This document shows, piece after piece, positions 45,361 to 53,447 of a DNA stretch of 64,000 bases. The stretch is from Rhizobium esperanzae (GTDB lineage: Bacteria; Pseudomonadota; Alphaproteobacteria; Rhizobiales; Rhizobiaceae). The translations under genes and the position numbers were made by a program. The stretch spans positions 17,959-81,958 of the forward strand of contig NZ_MXPU01000024.1 of the NCBI RefSeq assembly GCF_002204185.1. The letters are read 5' to 3'. The notes beneath the pieces were generated by a model. That model was not told where the DNA came from and did no database searches. It saw nothing but the letters and a program-made list of their open reading frames with translations. How positions within the stretch are numbered: the stretch's first letter is position 1; each line of letters begins with the position of its first letter.

Positions 45361-46572
45361 TCAGGCCGGCTGCCGCGCCTGCCGCCTGCTGCTTTCCAGA
45401 TGGAGCAACGCCCCAACCGCCGCCAGGCCGGAGGCGGCGCCGACGAAGGCGGTGCCGGAATAGTCGGTGAGCGATGTGCCGAAGGCGAAGAGCCCGGCGG
45501 CGATGCCGGTGCCGATGAAGGTGTTGAGCGAGAGCAGCGAGGTTCCGAGCCCCGGCCGGTCGGCGATCAGATCCTGCAGATAGGTGATCGGCACGCTGAG
45601 AATTGCCGCCGCGCCGCAGGCGTTGACGAGCAGCAGCGCATAGATGTGCCAGGGCGAGGACGCAAATCCGAGCAGCAGCAGATAGGCGCAGTAGATCAGC
45701 GCGCCGAAGGCGAGCACATACGCGGTGCGGAAGCGCCGCTGCGCCATGCCCCACATCATCATGAACGGCATTTCGAGAAGCGCCGTCAGCCCGGCGATGA
45801 AACCGACGTCAGCGACGTTTCCGCCCGCCGCACGGGTGATGATCAGCGGCAGAAGCATGCCGTTCAGCCGCTGCAGAGCGAAAAGCAGCGACATGATGAC
45901 GACGCGGATCAGCACGTTCGGCATGAAGATCCGTTTCAGCGAAGCGAGGAAACCCACCGGATCGGGAGCAGGGCCGGTGCTGCCGTTGCCGGGGGCGAAG
46001 AAGAAATACAGGCAGAAGCAGGTGCAGCTGGCGAGTGCGGCGATGCCATAGGCCGGCGTCATCGATGGCGAATTGACGAGATAAAGGCCGATCAGCCCCG
46101 GCGCCAGCGCCCAGGAGCCGGAAAACAGCGCCCGCACCGTTGCCGTCACCGCCGCGCCCTCGCTACGCTCCATCTGGTTGGTCCTGGCGCGCAGGCTGGC
46201 GAAGAGCAGCGAATAGGTGGAGCCGCTCATCGGCACCAGCAGCAGCGTCGAAAAGATGAAGATTGCCGGGCTGTGGATGATTGCGATCGATCCGAAGCCG
46301 AGCATGCCGGCGACCGAAAGCCCCAGCACCAGCGGCCGGCGCTCCTTCAGCCTGTCCGACCAGATGCCGAGCGTCAGGCTGGTCGTCACGTTGACGATCG
46401 CCGAGAAGAACACCAGCGCCGAATAGGCGCCGTTGCTTAAGCCCAGCTCGTTGATCCCGATGATCGACTGGTAGGGCACGGTCGAGGCGTAGGTAAAGGC
46501 AAGCGCGACGAGCGTCACGGCGGGAATGCGGATCCTGTTGTCGCGCAGGATGAGGGAAAGAGTGGATGACAT
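45361..46572 (-). CDS. MFS transporter, sugar-efflux (SET)-like
   Basis: ATG 46572 (MSSTLSLILRDNRIRIPAVT) with AGGAA upstream gives 403 residues and 12 hydrophobic helices. The order (NELGLSNGAYSALVFFSAIV, then LGIWSDRLKERRPLVLGLSV and MSGSTYSLLFASLRART) resembles the sugar efflux transporter branch of MFS. Substrate is uncertain. A palindrome at 46621-46644 stands before the gene. Confidence 0.82.
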   Translation of the reverse strand: MSSTLSLILRDNRIRIPAVTLVALAFTYASTVPYQSIIGINELGLSNGAYSALVFFSAIVNVTTSLTLGIWSDRLKERRPLVLGLSVAGMLGFGSIAIIHSPAIFIFSTLLLVPMSGSTYSLLFASLRARTNQMERSEGAAVTATVRALFSGSWALAPGLIGLYLVNSPSMTPAYGIAALASCTCFCLYFFFAPGNGSTGPAPDPVGFLASLKRIFMPNVLIRVVIMSLLFALQRLNGMLLPLIITRAAGGNVADVGFIAGLTALLEMPFMMMWGMAQRRFRTAYVLAFGALIYCAYLLLLGFASSPWHIYALLLVNACGAAAILSVPITYLQDLIADRPGLGTSLLSLNTFIGTGIAAGLFAFGTSLTDYSGTAFVGAASGLAAVGALLHLESSRRQARQPA

Positions 46573-46620
46573 TCGGGCGGTTCCTGATGCACCATCTTTA
46601 GCCGCGTCCGATGCATCAGA

Positions 46621-46644
46621 GAAACGATAGTTTTCGATCGTTTC
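46621..46644. promoter_or_regulatory. Inverted repeat upstream of the second MFS gene
   Basis: GAAACGAT and ATCGTTTC form perfect eight-base arms with an eight-base centre, about 50 bases before the MFS ATG at 46572. It is a plausible repressor site; the regulator is unknown. Confidence 0.45.
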
Positions 46645-46671
46645 AGTCAATTCCTGTGATGACTGTCTGCG

Positions 46672-46911
46672 TCAGATCTGCGCCGTCAAACTGGAGAGCC
46701 AGAAATCGATTTGCCCCAAGGGAAGAACGCTTCCGAGGAAGCCGGTCAGAACCGACGCGATTGACATCAATGCCAACCCGAGAAGCGCTCCGAGGATGAT
46801 TCCGACGATTGTCCTTTTAGGCCGGCGCGCCAACCAGCACGCCAGACCGAGAGAGACAAGCGTGAAAAATAGCCACAATATGGACTCTGAAATGGATAGA
46901 GTTGATTGCAA
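46672..46911 (-). CDS. Small membrane protein
   Basis: A 79-residue protein starting at TTG 46911, preceded by AAGGAAG at a good distance. Two hydrophobic segments (ESILWLFFTLVSLGLACWLA; IVGIILGALLGLALMSIASV) with a positively charged loop between suggest two membrane helices. It is encoded directly upstream of the MFS gene on the same strand. No family is recognised. Confidence 0.55.
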   Translation of the reverse strand: MQSTLSISESILWLFFTLVSLGLACWLARRPKRTIVGIILGALLGLALMSIASVLTGFLGSVLPLGQIDFWLSSLTAQI

Positions 46912-47299
46912 AGCACTTCCTTCGAATGTGATTTTGGTTGCAAGATAGCGTCGCTACGCGTCCAACCTCAAGGCTTGGATTCAACGGGGTGCGGACGGCG
47001 CGATCCGAGCAGCCTTCATCAATATGGTTGGAGCCAGGCGCAAGGATGACGGAGGTCGAGGCCGAATTGGCAGCGTGCGCAATCATTCTCCTCCGCCCGG
47101 CATTGCAGTTCTGCTCCACGAGCCACCCCACCCTTCGTCATGCTCGGCCTTGAGCCGAGCATCCACACCGCATCCATCAAGGCCTGGGATGACCGAGTGG
47201 GTGGGCGCTTCGGCGTAAATGCGTGCGTTGCTCTAGTCGATTGACTCTACCAATTTTCTGTCATTAGTGCTCGCCGGGGTTGATCATTTGGATGGGACG
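46912..47299. repeat. Intergenic stretch with family A repeat
   Basis: No gene is visible. The repeat spans 47136-47195: CGTCATGCTCGGCCTTGAGC, then CGAGCAT, and a degenerate second arm ending in TGGGATGACCG. It matches the elements at 4240, 21020 and 47661. Confidence 0.65.
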
Positions 47300-47638
47300 A
47301 TGAAATTTCGCATTCTTGGCATTGTCGCGCTTTCTTTGGCCGTTGCAGGTTGCACGCACACAGCCCCCGACGGTCGTCCGCTCGTTCAGCACTTCTTTCG
47401 GAACCTCGTGATGAACGGATGTGGTTTCCAAATGACATGGGAATCGGCGAAAGAAGCCACAGATACGTTTAAGCCAGCCATCCCGACCGACAGAGAACGC
47501 CTGACCGACAGAGGCCTCATGAGGGCTGCAATCGCGGTTTGCGGCAAAGTGCAGTCCGGACGTAAGAGCAAAGCCATCGAAGTCGAGGTTCCCGACAGTG
47601 GCGGTGTCCTCAGGAAAATCGTCATTGAAAGAGAATAG
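47300..47638 (+). CDS. Small putative lipoprotein
   Basis: ATG 47300 (MKFRILGIVALSLAVAGCTH) gives 112 residues with a lipoprotein signal and lipobox VAGC (Cys18). The mature part is polar with two further Cys residues (NGCGFQMTWE; AVCGKVQSGRK), which might form a disulfide. The gene is flanked on both sides by family A repeats. Function unknown. Confidence 0.6.
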   Translation: MKFRILGIVALSLAVAGCTHTAPDGRPLVQHFFRNLVMNGCGFQMTWESAKEATDTFKPAIPTDRERLTDRGLMRAAIAVCGKVQSGRKSKAIEVEVPDSGGVLRKIVIERE

Positions 47639-47660
47639 GCGCGGACTGCTCTCCATCCAC

Positions 47661-47746
47661 CGTCGTCCTTCGGCTTGATCCCGGATCCATGCCGCTGCTG
47701 TTGGTAGATGCGGTATGGATGCTCGGCTCAAGGCCGAGCATGACGG
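47661..47746. repeat. Family A palindromic repeat
   Basis: Starts CGTCGTCCTTCGGCTTGATC, contains a central symmetric part and ends ATGCTCGGCTCAAGGCCGAG followed by CATGACGG. Same family as 4240, 21020 and 47136; with 47136 it brackets the lipoprotein gene. Confidence 0.7.
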
Positions 47747-47824
47747 AGGGGTGGGGCTAAACCCGTTGGCTTTCGCGGCGGGACGCGTTATGCCTCCCTC
47801 GTCCCCAGCATCCGGATGAGAGCC

Positions 47825-48832
47825 ATGACCAATCCCGTCGCCGTCGAAGTCACCCGTGGTCTGCTCGTCGAAAGCCGTCATCGCGGCGCGGTGGCGGTCG
47901 TTGATGGCGACGGCAGGCTTGTCTTTTCGCTCGGCGACATCGACGCCGCGGTCTTCCCGCGCTCGGCCTGCAAGGCGATGCAGGCACTGCCGCTCGTCGA
48001 GAGCGGCGCGGCGGATGCCTATGGCTTCGGCGACAAAGAACTGGCGCTCGCCTGCGCCTCGCATAATGGCGAGGAAGAACATGTGGCGCTTGCCGCCTCG
48101 ATGCTGTCGCATGCCGGCCGGAATGCCGAAGCGCTGGAATGCGGCGCCCACTGGTCGATGAACCAGAAAGTTCTGATCCATCAGGCCCGCACGCTCGACG
48201 CACCGACGGCGCTGCACAACAATTGCTCGGGAAAGCATGCCGGCTTCATCTGCGCCTGCTGCCACCGCGATATCGACCCGAAGGGTTATGTCGGCTACGA
48301 GCATCCGCTGCAGGTCGAGATCCGAGCAGTGATGGAAAGTCTGACCGGCGCCGTGCTCGGCGCCGAGAGCTGCGGCACCGACGGCTGCTCAATCCCGACC
48401 TATGCCGTGCCTTTGCGCAGCCTGGCCCACGGCTTTGCCAAAATGGCGACCGGCATCGGCCTGGAGCCCCTGCGCGCCAAAGCATCCCGCCGCCTGATCG
48501 AAGCCTGCATGGCCGAGCCCTTCTATGTCGCCGGCTCCGGCCGCGCCTGCACCAAACTGATGCAGATCGCTCCCGGCCGCATCTTCGTCAAGACCGGCGC
48601 CGAGGGTGTCTTCTGTGCCGCGATCCCGGAAAAGGGCATCGCCATCGCGCTGAAATGTGAGGATGGCGCCACCCGCGCCGCCGAGGCCATGGTGGCGGCG
48701 ACGCTTGCCCGCTTCTTCGAGACGGAAGAGACGGTGCATGCAGCCTTGATGGCCTTTGCCGCAATGCCGATGGGCAACTGGAACGGCATCCATGTCGGCG
48801 ATATCAGAGCGACCTCCATCTTCTCGGCGTGA
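47825..48832 (+). CDS. L-asparaginase, rhizobial (ReAIV-like) type
   Basis: ATG 47825 (MTNPVAVEVTRGLLVESRHR) gives 335 residues. This family is unrelated to E. coli AnsA/AnsB. Conserved blocks: FPRSACKAMQALPLVES (Ser-x-x-Lys), CASHNGEEEHVALA, HNNCSGKHAGFICACC, and AESCGTDGCSIPTYAVPL, which together hold the Ser-Lys pairs and the Cys/Lys zinc site known from the R. etli enzymes. It is the short type lacking the insertions of ReAV. It hydrolyses asparagine to aspartate and ammonia. A DeoR-type regulator is convergent downstream. Confidence 0.85.
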   Translation: MTNPVAVEVTRGLLVESRHRGAVAVVDGDGRLVFSLGDIDAAVFPRSACKAMQALPLVESGAADAYGFGDKELALACASHNGEEEHVALAASMLSHAGRNAEALECGAHWSMNQKVLIHQARTLDAPTALHNNCSGKHAGFICACCHRDIDPKGYVGYEHPLQVEIRAVMESLTGAVLGAESCGTDGCSIPTYAVPLRSLAHGFAKMATGIGLEPLRAKASRRLIEACMAEPFYVAGSGRACTKLMQIAPGRIFVKTGAEGVFCAAIPEKGIAIALKCEDGATRAAEAMVAATLARFFETEETVHAALMAFAAMPMGNWNGIHVGDIRATSIFSA

Positions 48833-48889
48833 TGCCGAAACCGTGCGCGGTTTTCGCACGACATCATGCCCTGCTTTTTAGCGCGTGAT
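48829..48889. repeat. Family C repeat overlapping the asparaginase stop
   Basis: GTGATGCCGAAACCGTGCGC, then GGTTTTCGCACGACATCATG, matches 43072-43120. The repeat provides the TGA stop (48830-48832), as it does for the quinone oxidoreductase gene. Confidence 0.7.
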
Positions 48890-49644
48890 TAGGCTGCCAT
48901 TATCGTACCGTTGAGATCGCGGTAGGGTTTCAGCCGCTCGGCCGTCATCTCCGTCGGCACGATCAGCCCGGCCACTTCGGCAATGCCGAGCACAGGGCAG
49001 GGCGAGACGAGGTCGAACTTCTCCTCCGTCAGCAGCACATGCGTTTCAGCCGCGCAGCGGGCGATATGTCTCTTGATCGCCGCTTCCTCGAAATCGCCGG
49101 TGGAAAGCCCGTGTACGGGATGGGCGGCGGTGACGCCGAGGAAGAAGAGATCGGGGCGCAACTGCGAAATCGCCGCCATCGCCGCAGCGCCCGTCGCCAC
49201 CATCGAATGTTTGTAGAGCCGTCCGCCGGCCAGGATCACCTCCGCCGTCGGATGGTGCTCGAGCTCGGCGGCGATCGTCGGACTGTGGGTCGCGACCGTC
49301 AGCGCCATGTCACGCGGCAAATGCCTGGCGATCTCCGCTGTCGTCGTGCCGCCGTCGAGGAAGATCATCTGCCCCGGCTTGATCATCGCCGCCGCGGCGG
49401 CTCCGAGCCGCGCCTTGACCTCGGACGAGACGCTGCGCCGCGCGGTGAAATCGGGCAGATGGGGCGAAAGCGGCATCGCCCCGCCATGCACCCGTTTCAA
49501 CAGCCCTTCCGCCGCCATTTCCCTGAGGTCGCGCCGGATCGTGTCTTCCGAAAGCGAAAAATCCTCGGCGACACGCTTGGCAATCACCTGACCGTCACGG
49601 CGCAGAATGTCGAGGATCAGGGTCTTGCGTTGCGTCGTGAGCAT
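48889..49644 (-). CDS. DeoR family transcriptional regulator
   Basis: ATG 49644 (MLTTQRKTLILDILRRDGQV) gives 251 residues; the longer frame to 49977 runs over the divergent gene. The DNA-binding domain has the DeoR signature SLSEDTIRRDLREMAAEGLL KRVHGGA (split here for length). The C-terminal sugar-phosphate isomerase-like domain has FLDGGTTTAEIARHLPRDMA and FLGVTAAHPVHGLSTGDFEE. Effector is probably a phosphosugar. Half-sites lie in its upstream region. Confidence 0.9.
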   Translation of the reverse strand: MLTTQRKTLILDILRRDGQVIAKRVAEDFSLSEDTIRRDLREMAAEGLLKRVHGGAMPLSPHLPDFTARRSVSSEVKARLGAAAAAMIKPGQMIFLDGGTTTAEIARHLPRDMALTVATHSPTIAAELEHHPTAEVILAGGRLYKHSMVATGAAAMAAISQLRPDLFFLGVTAAHPVHGLSTGDFEEAAIKRHIARCAAETHVLLTEEKFDLVSPCPVLGIAEVAGLIVPTEMTAERLKPYRDLNGTIMAA

Positions 49645-49653
49645 TGTCTTTCC

Positions 49654-49740
49654 GCACGAAAATGAACGAGACGACATGATGTTGCACGAAATGACTCGAC
49701 ATTCAAGAAATATCGTGCATTTTCGGGAAATCCCGTGCAT
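49654..49740. promoter_or_regulatory. Four regularly spaced GCACG half-sites in a divergent promoter
   Basis: GCACGAAA occurs at 49654 and 49684 on the + strand, and CGTGC (its inverse) at 49714 and 49734. The starts are 30, 30 and 20 bases apart, that is, near whole helical turns, so all sites face one side. This lies between the DeoR gene and the divergent small gene; autoregulation by the DeoR protein is likely. Confidence 0.55.
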
Positions 49741-49755
49741 GAAGCCGGGAGAGTG

Positions 49756-50124
49756 ATGGAGTGGATCATGTTGATATTGATTGCCGGGCCTTATCGGTCC
49801 GGGACGGGCGACGACCCGGAAAAAATGGCGGCCAACCTGAAGCGGCTGGAGGAACCCTCCCACAAGCTGTTTGAAGCCGGCCATGTGCCGATGATCGGCG
49901 AATGGGTGGCGCTGCCGATCTGGCACGCCGCCGGCGGCAGATCGGTCGGGGACGCGCTCTACGAGGAAATCTTCCATCCGGTCGCCGGCCGGCTGCTGCA
50001 GCTCTGCGAGGGCGTGCTGCGCTTACCCGGCGATTCCAAGGGCGCCGACAATGACGTGCGCATCGCCAGAGAACGCGGCATCCCGGTCTGGCACCGGCTG
50101 GAGGATGTGCCGGGTTGCGGCTGA
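49756..50124 (+). CDS. DUF4406/nucleoside-deoxyribosyltransferase-like small protein
   Basis: ATG 49756 (MEWIMLILIAGPYRSGTGDD), preceded by GGGAGAG, gives 122 residues; GTG 49735 and ATG 49768 are alternatives. A Rossmann-like strand ends in IAGPYRSG, followed by EPSHKLFEAGHVPMIGEWVA and CEGVLRLPGDSKGADNDVRI, the pattern of DUF4406 and nucleoside 2-deoxyribosyltransferase-like proteins. It is divergent to the DeoR gene and probably under its control. Catalytic activity cannot be judged. Confidence 0.7.
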   Translation: MEWIMLILIAGPYRSGTGDDPEKMAANLKRLEEPSHKLFEAGHVPMIGEWVALPIWHAAGGRSVGDALYEEIFHPVAGRLLQLCEGVLRLPGDSKGADNDVRIARERGIPVWHRLEDVPGCG

Positions 50125-50149
50125 GCAGCGAGTTTGTGCCGGTGATTTG

Positions 50150-50329
50150 CCCCTCACCCTAGCCCTTGCCGGGGGCGAGCCGCTGGTCTCGACCCGTCCC
50201 GCGGACCCCCATTTTGACGGGGAGAGGGGACGTGCCCTGCGAGAGGCCCGAGGGGGACCGAGAGGTCGCGGCATATTCCCTTCTCCCCGTCAGAACGGGG
50301 AGAGGGTGGCGGCAGCCGGATGAGGGGCG
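50150..50329. repeat. Family B palindromic repeat, long form
   Basis: Opens CCCTCACCCTAGCCCTTGCC, contains GGGGAGAGGGGACG, and closes with CCTTCTCCCCGTCAGAACGG, then GGATGAGGGG. Related to those at 36525 and 38145 but longer. The 290-base gap around it contains no gene. Confidence 0.65.
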
Positions 50330-50414
50330 ACTCCGACGCAAAGCAAACCCATCTCCCCCGTTCCGGCGCAGTCATCCCTGCGCTATATCTCGTTCCGAAA
50401 GGGAGTGGACAACC

Positions 50415-51035
50415 ATGCTGACATTATATTACGCGTCCGGAACCTGCGCGCTCGCAAGCCTTATTGCTCTGGAAGAATCCGGCCTAGCCTTCGAAACGAA
50501 GAAGCTCAGCTTCGCCAATGGCGAGCAGCGTTCGCCCGACTATCTGAAGATCAATCCGAAGGGCCGGGTGCCGGCGCTCGTCACCGAGCGCGGCGTGCTG
50601 ACGGAAACGCCGGCGATCCTCGGCTTCATCGCTGAAAGCGCCCCGACCGCAAAGCTCGCGCCGCTCGGCGATGCCTTCGAAATGGCGCGGTTGCAATCCT
50701 TCAACAGCTATCTCTGCTCGACCGTGCATGTGAACCATGCCCATCGCCGGCGCGGCTCGCGCTGGGCCGACGAGCCGGCGGCACTCGAGGCGATGAAGGC
50801 CAAGGTACCGCAGAATATGGCCGATTGCTTCACGCTGATCGAAGAGACGATGTTCAAAGGCCCGTGGGTGATGGGCGAGACCTATTCGCTCGCCGATCCC
50901 TATCTCTTCGTCATGACCGACTGGCTGCCCGCCGACGGCGTCGATCCCGCCCGTTTCGCAAAGGTCAGCGACCACCACGCCCGCATGCTGCAGCGCCCCG
51001 CCGTTCAGCGGGCGCTGGTCTATGACCGGGGCTGA
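50415..51035 (+). CDS. Glutathione S-transferase family protein
   Basis: ATG 50415 (MLTLYYASGTCALASLIALE) with GGGAG upstream gives 206 residues. The thioredoxin-like N-terminal domain has KINPKGRVPALVTERGVLTE TPAI (split for length) with the GSH-binding Pro after Val, and the C-terminal helical domain contains GETYSLADPYLFVMTDWL, the usual GST N-capping motif with Asp. Likely conjugates or reduces electrophiles with glutathione; substrate unknown. Confidence 0.87.
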   Translation: MLTLYYASGTCALASLIALEESGLAFETKKLSFANGEQRSPDYLKINPKGRVPALVTERGVLTETPAILGFIAESAPTAKLAPLGDAFEMARLQSFNSYLCSTVHVNHAHRRRGSRWADEPAALEAMKAKVPQNMADCFTLIEETMFKGPWVMGETYSLADPYLFVMTDWLPADGVDPARFAKVSDHHARMLQRPAVQRALVYDRG

Positions 51036-51095
51036 TGCGCCGGGAGATGTCAACTCCGGTCGGGGGCGTGGGGCCGGTCGTAGCCGCCCCTGAAC

Positions 51096-51503
51096 TCACG
51101 CTGAGGTCTGCCAGGGGTCGATCACGGATGCACCGGTGTCCTGGAAGTCGTCGACATTGCGGGTGACGACGATGAGATCGTGGACGATCGCCGTCGCAGC
51201 GATCAATCCATCAATGTCGCCGCGCGGCCGGATCGCTGCAATGCGGCCCCATTCCACGGCAATCTGATCGGTCACCGGAAGGATACGGCTGCCATGGTCG
51301 TGGCGCAGCTTGCGCAGCCACTCGGCCAAGTGGGTCGCGGCCTTCGGATCCGACCTCTGTTTGAGGGCAATGCCGCGCATGATCTCGCCGAGCGTCAACG
51401 CGCTCAGATGGATGCTCAGCGGATCGACAGAGCGCAGCCAGGAAACCGCCTGGAGCGTGCCGCGTCGCGCCTCAGAGACGATATTGGTATCGACGAGATA
51501 CAT
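51096..51503 (-). CDS. vapC: VapC-type PIN domain toxin
   Basis: A 135-residue PIN ribonuclease: MYLVDTNIVSEARRG (first Asp), LSALTLGEIMRGIAL (Glu), DIDGLIAATAIVHDL (Asp pair region) and VVTRNVDDF, the four-acid layout of VapC toxins that cut RNA. The start overlaps the antitoxin stop by one base (TGATG), so toxin translation depends on the antitoxin. Ends 60 bases from the convergent GST gene. Confidence 0.9.
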   Translation of the reverse strand: MYLVDTNIVSEARRGTLQAVSWLRSVDPLSIHLSALTLGEIMRGIALKQRSDPKAATHLAEWLRKLRHDHGSRILPVTDQIAVEWGRIAAIRPRGDIDGLIAATAIVHDLIVVTRNVDDFQDTGASVIDPWQTSA

Positions 51504-51757
51504 CAGAAAGTCACGCCACGGCTCGGGCTCTTGACCCTCGCTTCGACCGCATCGGCGAGATCATCGTCCCAGGCAGGACCGCCCAGTAGATCATCGACCA
51601 GCGTCGGGCGGCCGGCACGCAGGGCGTCGTAATCGTCGGCGGACAATACGACAGCCGCGCGCTCACCGCGCAAGGTGACCACTTGCGGTCCCTCGTCTCG
51701 CGCCTTCTGAACCACTTTCGAGAACTGGTTCTTTGCGTCCTGCAATTGCCATTCCAT
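51503..51757 (-). CDS. Phd/YefM-type antitoxin
   Basis: An 84-residue protein: MEWQLQDAKNQFSKVVQKAR, then EGPQVVTLRGERAAVVLSAD DYD (split for length), the Phd/YefM signature. The Asp-rich C-terminus (DDLLGGPAWDDDLADAVEAR) would bind VapC. A 19-base palindrome stands 12 bases before the start, the expected autoregulation site. Confidence 0.9.
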   Translation of the reverse strand: MEWQLQDAKNQFSKVVQKARDEGPQVVTLRGERAAVVLSADDYDALRAGRPTLVDDLLGGPAWDDDLADAVEARVKSPSRGVTF

Positions 51758-51768
51758 AAAACCGCTCC

Positions 51769-51787
51769 TAGCTAGACTGTCTAGCTA
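51769..51787. promoter_or_regulatory. Palindromic operator of the toxin-antitoxin pair
   Basis: TAGCTAGAC and GTCTAGCTA are perfect nine-base inverted arms around a single central base, immediately upstream of the Phd start at 51757. Confidence 0.65.
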
Positions 51788-51840
51788 TGTAAGAGCGGAA
51801 GGGCGGCAGGTCAATGAGGGTGTTCTCGGCTGCCCGATCA

Positions 51841-52644
51841 TCAGCCGCCCGCACCCTGGTACCTGCGGGTGGCGTAGCGCCAGTGGGCCATGGCGAGCAA
51901 CACCCAGACCGGGCCGGCGGCGAGCGTCACCAGCCCGGCCCAACCGCCGAGGATCGGGATGGGTTTGCCGAGCAGGGCGCCGACCGGGACCGAGCTGGTC
52001 AGTGCCAGGGGAACGGCGGTGATCAGCGTCAGCTGGATGCTGCCGGGAAAGATGTTGAGAGGATAACGCGTCAGCTCCCAGAAGCCGAAGAAGATCGAAA
52101 ACAGGTGGTTCGACCGTACCCACATCAGTGCCGTCGCGCCGATCATGGTGATCATCGCACCGGTCAACAGCGTCGCACTGACGATCGCGGCAAGCAGAAA
52201 AGCTATGGACGGCGCAGACCAGGCGAAGTCGACCGACAGGATGGCCCAACCGAGCAGCGGCACTGCCAGGATGATGTGGCCGGCATAGCCGATATTGAGG
52301 CCGGAGAAGACGAGATAGGCCCAGGGGCTGAACGGCTTCACCAGGAGCGTATCGTAGGTGCCGAGCCGCACCAGCTCCTCGAGGTCGCGCAATTGCACGA
52401 AGCTCATCGCTGCCCCCAGCGAATAGGCGAGCAGCTGGAAGCTGAAGAGCAGCGCCAGCTCCGGCCAGGTCCAGCCGCCGAGCGTCTGAAACCGGGCAAG
52501 CAGGATGCCGATCGTTGCAAAGACGCTACCATAGGAGAGGATCTGCGCAAGCCGGTCGAGCCAGAAGGCGCCGCGATATTCCATTTGTGAGCGCACATGC
52601 ATGCGCACCAGGAGCGGAATGACGCGGAGGTGATAGATGAACAC
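51841..52644 (-). CDS. ABC-2 type exporter permease (COG4587-like)
   Basis: A GTG at 52644, two bases after the stop of the preceding permease gene, gives 267 residues; an ORF extending to 52689 would overlap that gene. Six hydrophobic helices are seen; the N-terminal HVRSQMEYRGAFWLDRLAQI and the FIYHLRVIPLLVRM lead are typical of this permease branch. It pairs with the next-upstream permease and ATPase to form a three-part exporter of unknown substrate. Confidence 0.8.
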   Translation of the reverse strand: MFIYHLRVIPLLVRMHVRSQMEYRGAFWLDRLAQILSYGSVFATIGILLARFQTLGGWTWPELALLFSFQLLAYSLGAAMSFVQLRDLEELVRLGTYDTLLVKPFSPWAYLVFSGLNIGYAGHIILAVPLLGWAILSVDFAWSAPSIAFLLAAIVSATLLTGAMITMIGATALMWVRSNHLFSIFFGFWELTRYPLNIFPGSIQLTLITAVPLALTSSVPVGALLGKPIPILGGWAGLVTLAAGPVWVLLAMAHWRYATRRYQGAGG

Positions 52645-52646
52645 GA

Positions 52647-53447
52647 TCAGCCTCCCTGCACGGTGATGCGGCGCGATGCCAGGCGCCACAGCCAGAGCAC
52701 ACCCAAAAGGAACAGTCCGGCCCAGCCGAGGCCGAGGCCGAGATGTAGCCAGGTGTCGGCCACCGAAAGCCTGCCGAGATAGACGGCATTGGGATAATAG
52801 ACGACCCAGGCGAAGGGCAGGTGGCGGGCGATCGTCGCTAAGGGCTCAGGGAAGAACCAGAAGGGCACCAGCAGGCCGGAGAACAGATGCAGCAGGGCGC
52901 CGAGGATCCAGTCGAGCGAGAAGCTCGTCATCAGCCAGAAGGCGATCAGCCCGAACAGCGCCGACATCAGGAAGATCAGCACGAAGGACAGCGCCCAGAA
53001 GACGGCGAACATCAGGCCATGGAACAGGCTTGCCGGCGCCAGCATGCCGTAGATCAAGGCGGTGAAGGCGACGGTCGGGATGACCTGCGTCGCCAGGCGA
53101 TAGGAAAAGCTGCCGCATTCATTGGCGAAGAGATAGAGCGGATAGGAAAGCGGCTTCAGCAGCCAGACGGCGATATCGCCTGTCTTGAGCGACCGGCCGA
53201 TCTCCCCGATGACCCTTTCCGGACGGGTAGCGCCCATCACAGCCCCGCCGAGCAGCGCATAAGTCACCATCTGCTGCAGCGAGACGCCGTCGACCACGGT
53301 CGCGCCGGCGCCGCCATAGACGGCGAGCCAGATGGCGACGCGGGCGACGACCTGCACCAGCTTGCCGAAAATATTGGCCCAGACCTCGTTGCGATAGGCG
53401 AGCTGCGCGTGGAAGGCGCTGCGTGTAAAGGCAAGATATGCGCTCAT
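52647..53447 (-). CDS. ABC-2 type exporter permease (COG3694-like)
   Basis: ATG 53447 (MSAYLAFTRSAFHAQLAYRN) gives 266 residues with six hydrophobic helices. The motif IGRSLKTGDIAVWLLKPLSY PLYLFANECG (split for length) is typical of this family. Directly upstream a 47-base duplication repeats the gene start (see the entry at 53400). Encoded between the ATPase and the second permease. Confidence 0.82.
   Translation of the reverse strand: MSAYLAFTRSAFHAQLAYRNEVWANIFGKLVQVVARVAIWLAVYGGAGATVVDGVSLQQMVTYALLGGAVMGATRPERVIGEIGRSLKTGDIAVWLLKPLSYPLYLFANECGSFSYRLATQVIPTVAFTALIYGMLAPASLFHGLMFAVFWALSFVLIFLMSALFGLIAFWLMTSFSLDWILGALLHLFSGLLVPFWFFPEPLATIARHLPFAWVVYYPNAVYLGRLSVADTWLHLGLGLGWAGLFLLGVLWLWRLASRRITVQGG

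Noticed and set aside
36525..50329. Family B palindromes as CRISPR repeats
   Set aside because: Copies are far apart, differ in length and have no spacers; they are dispersed intergenic elements.
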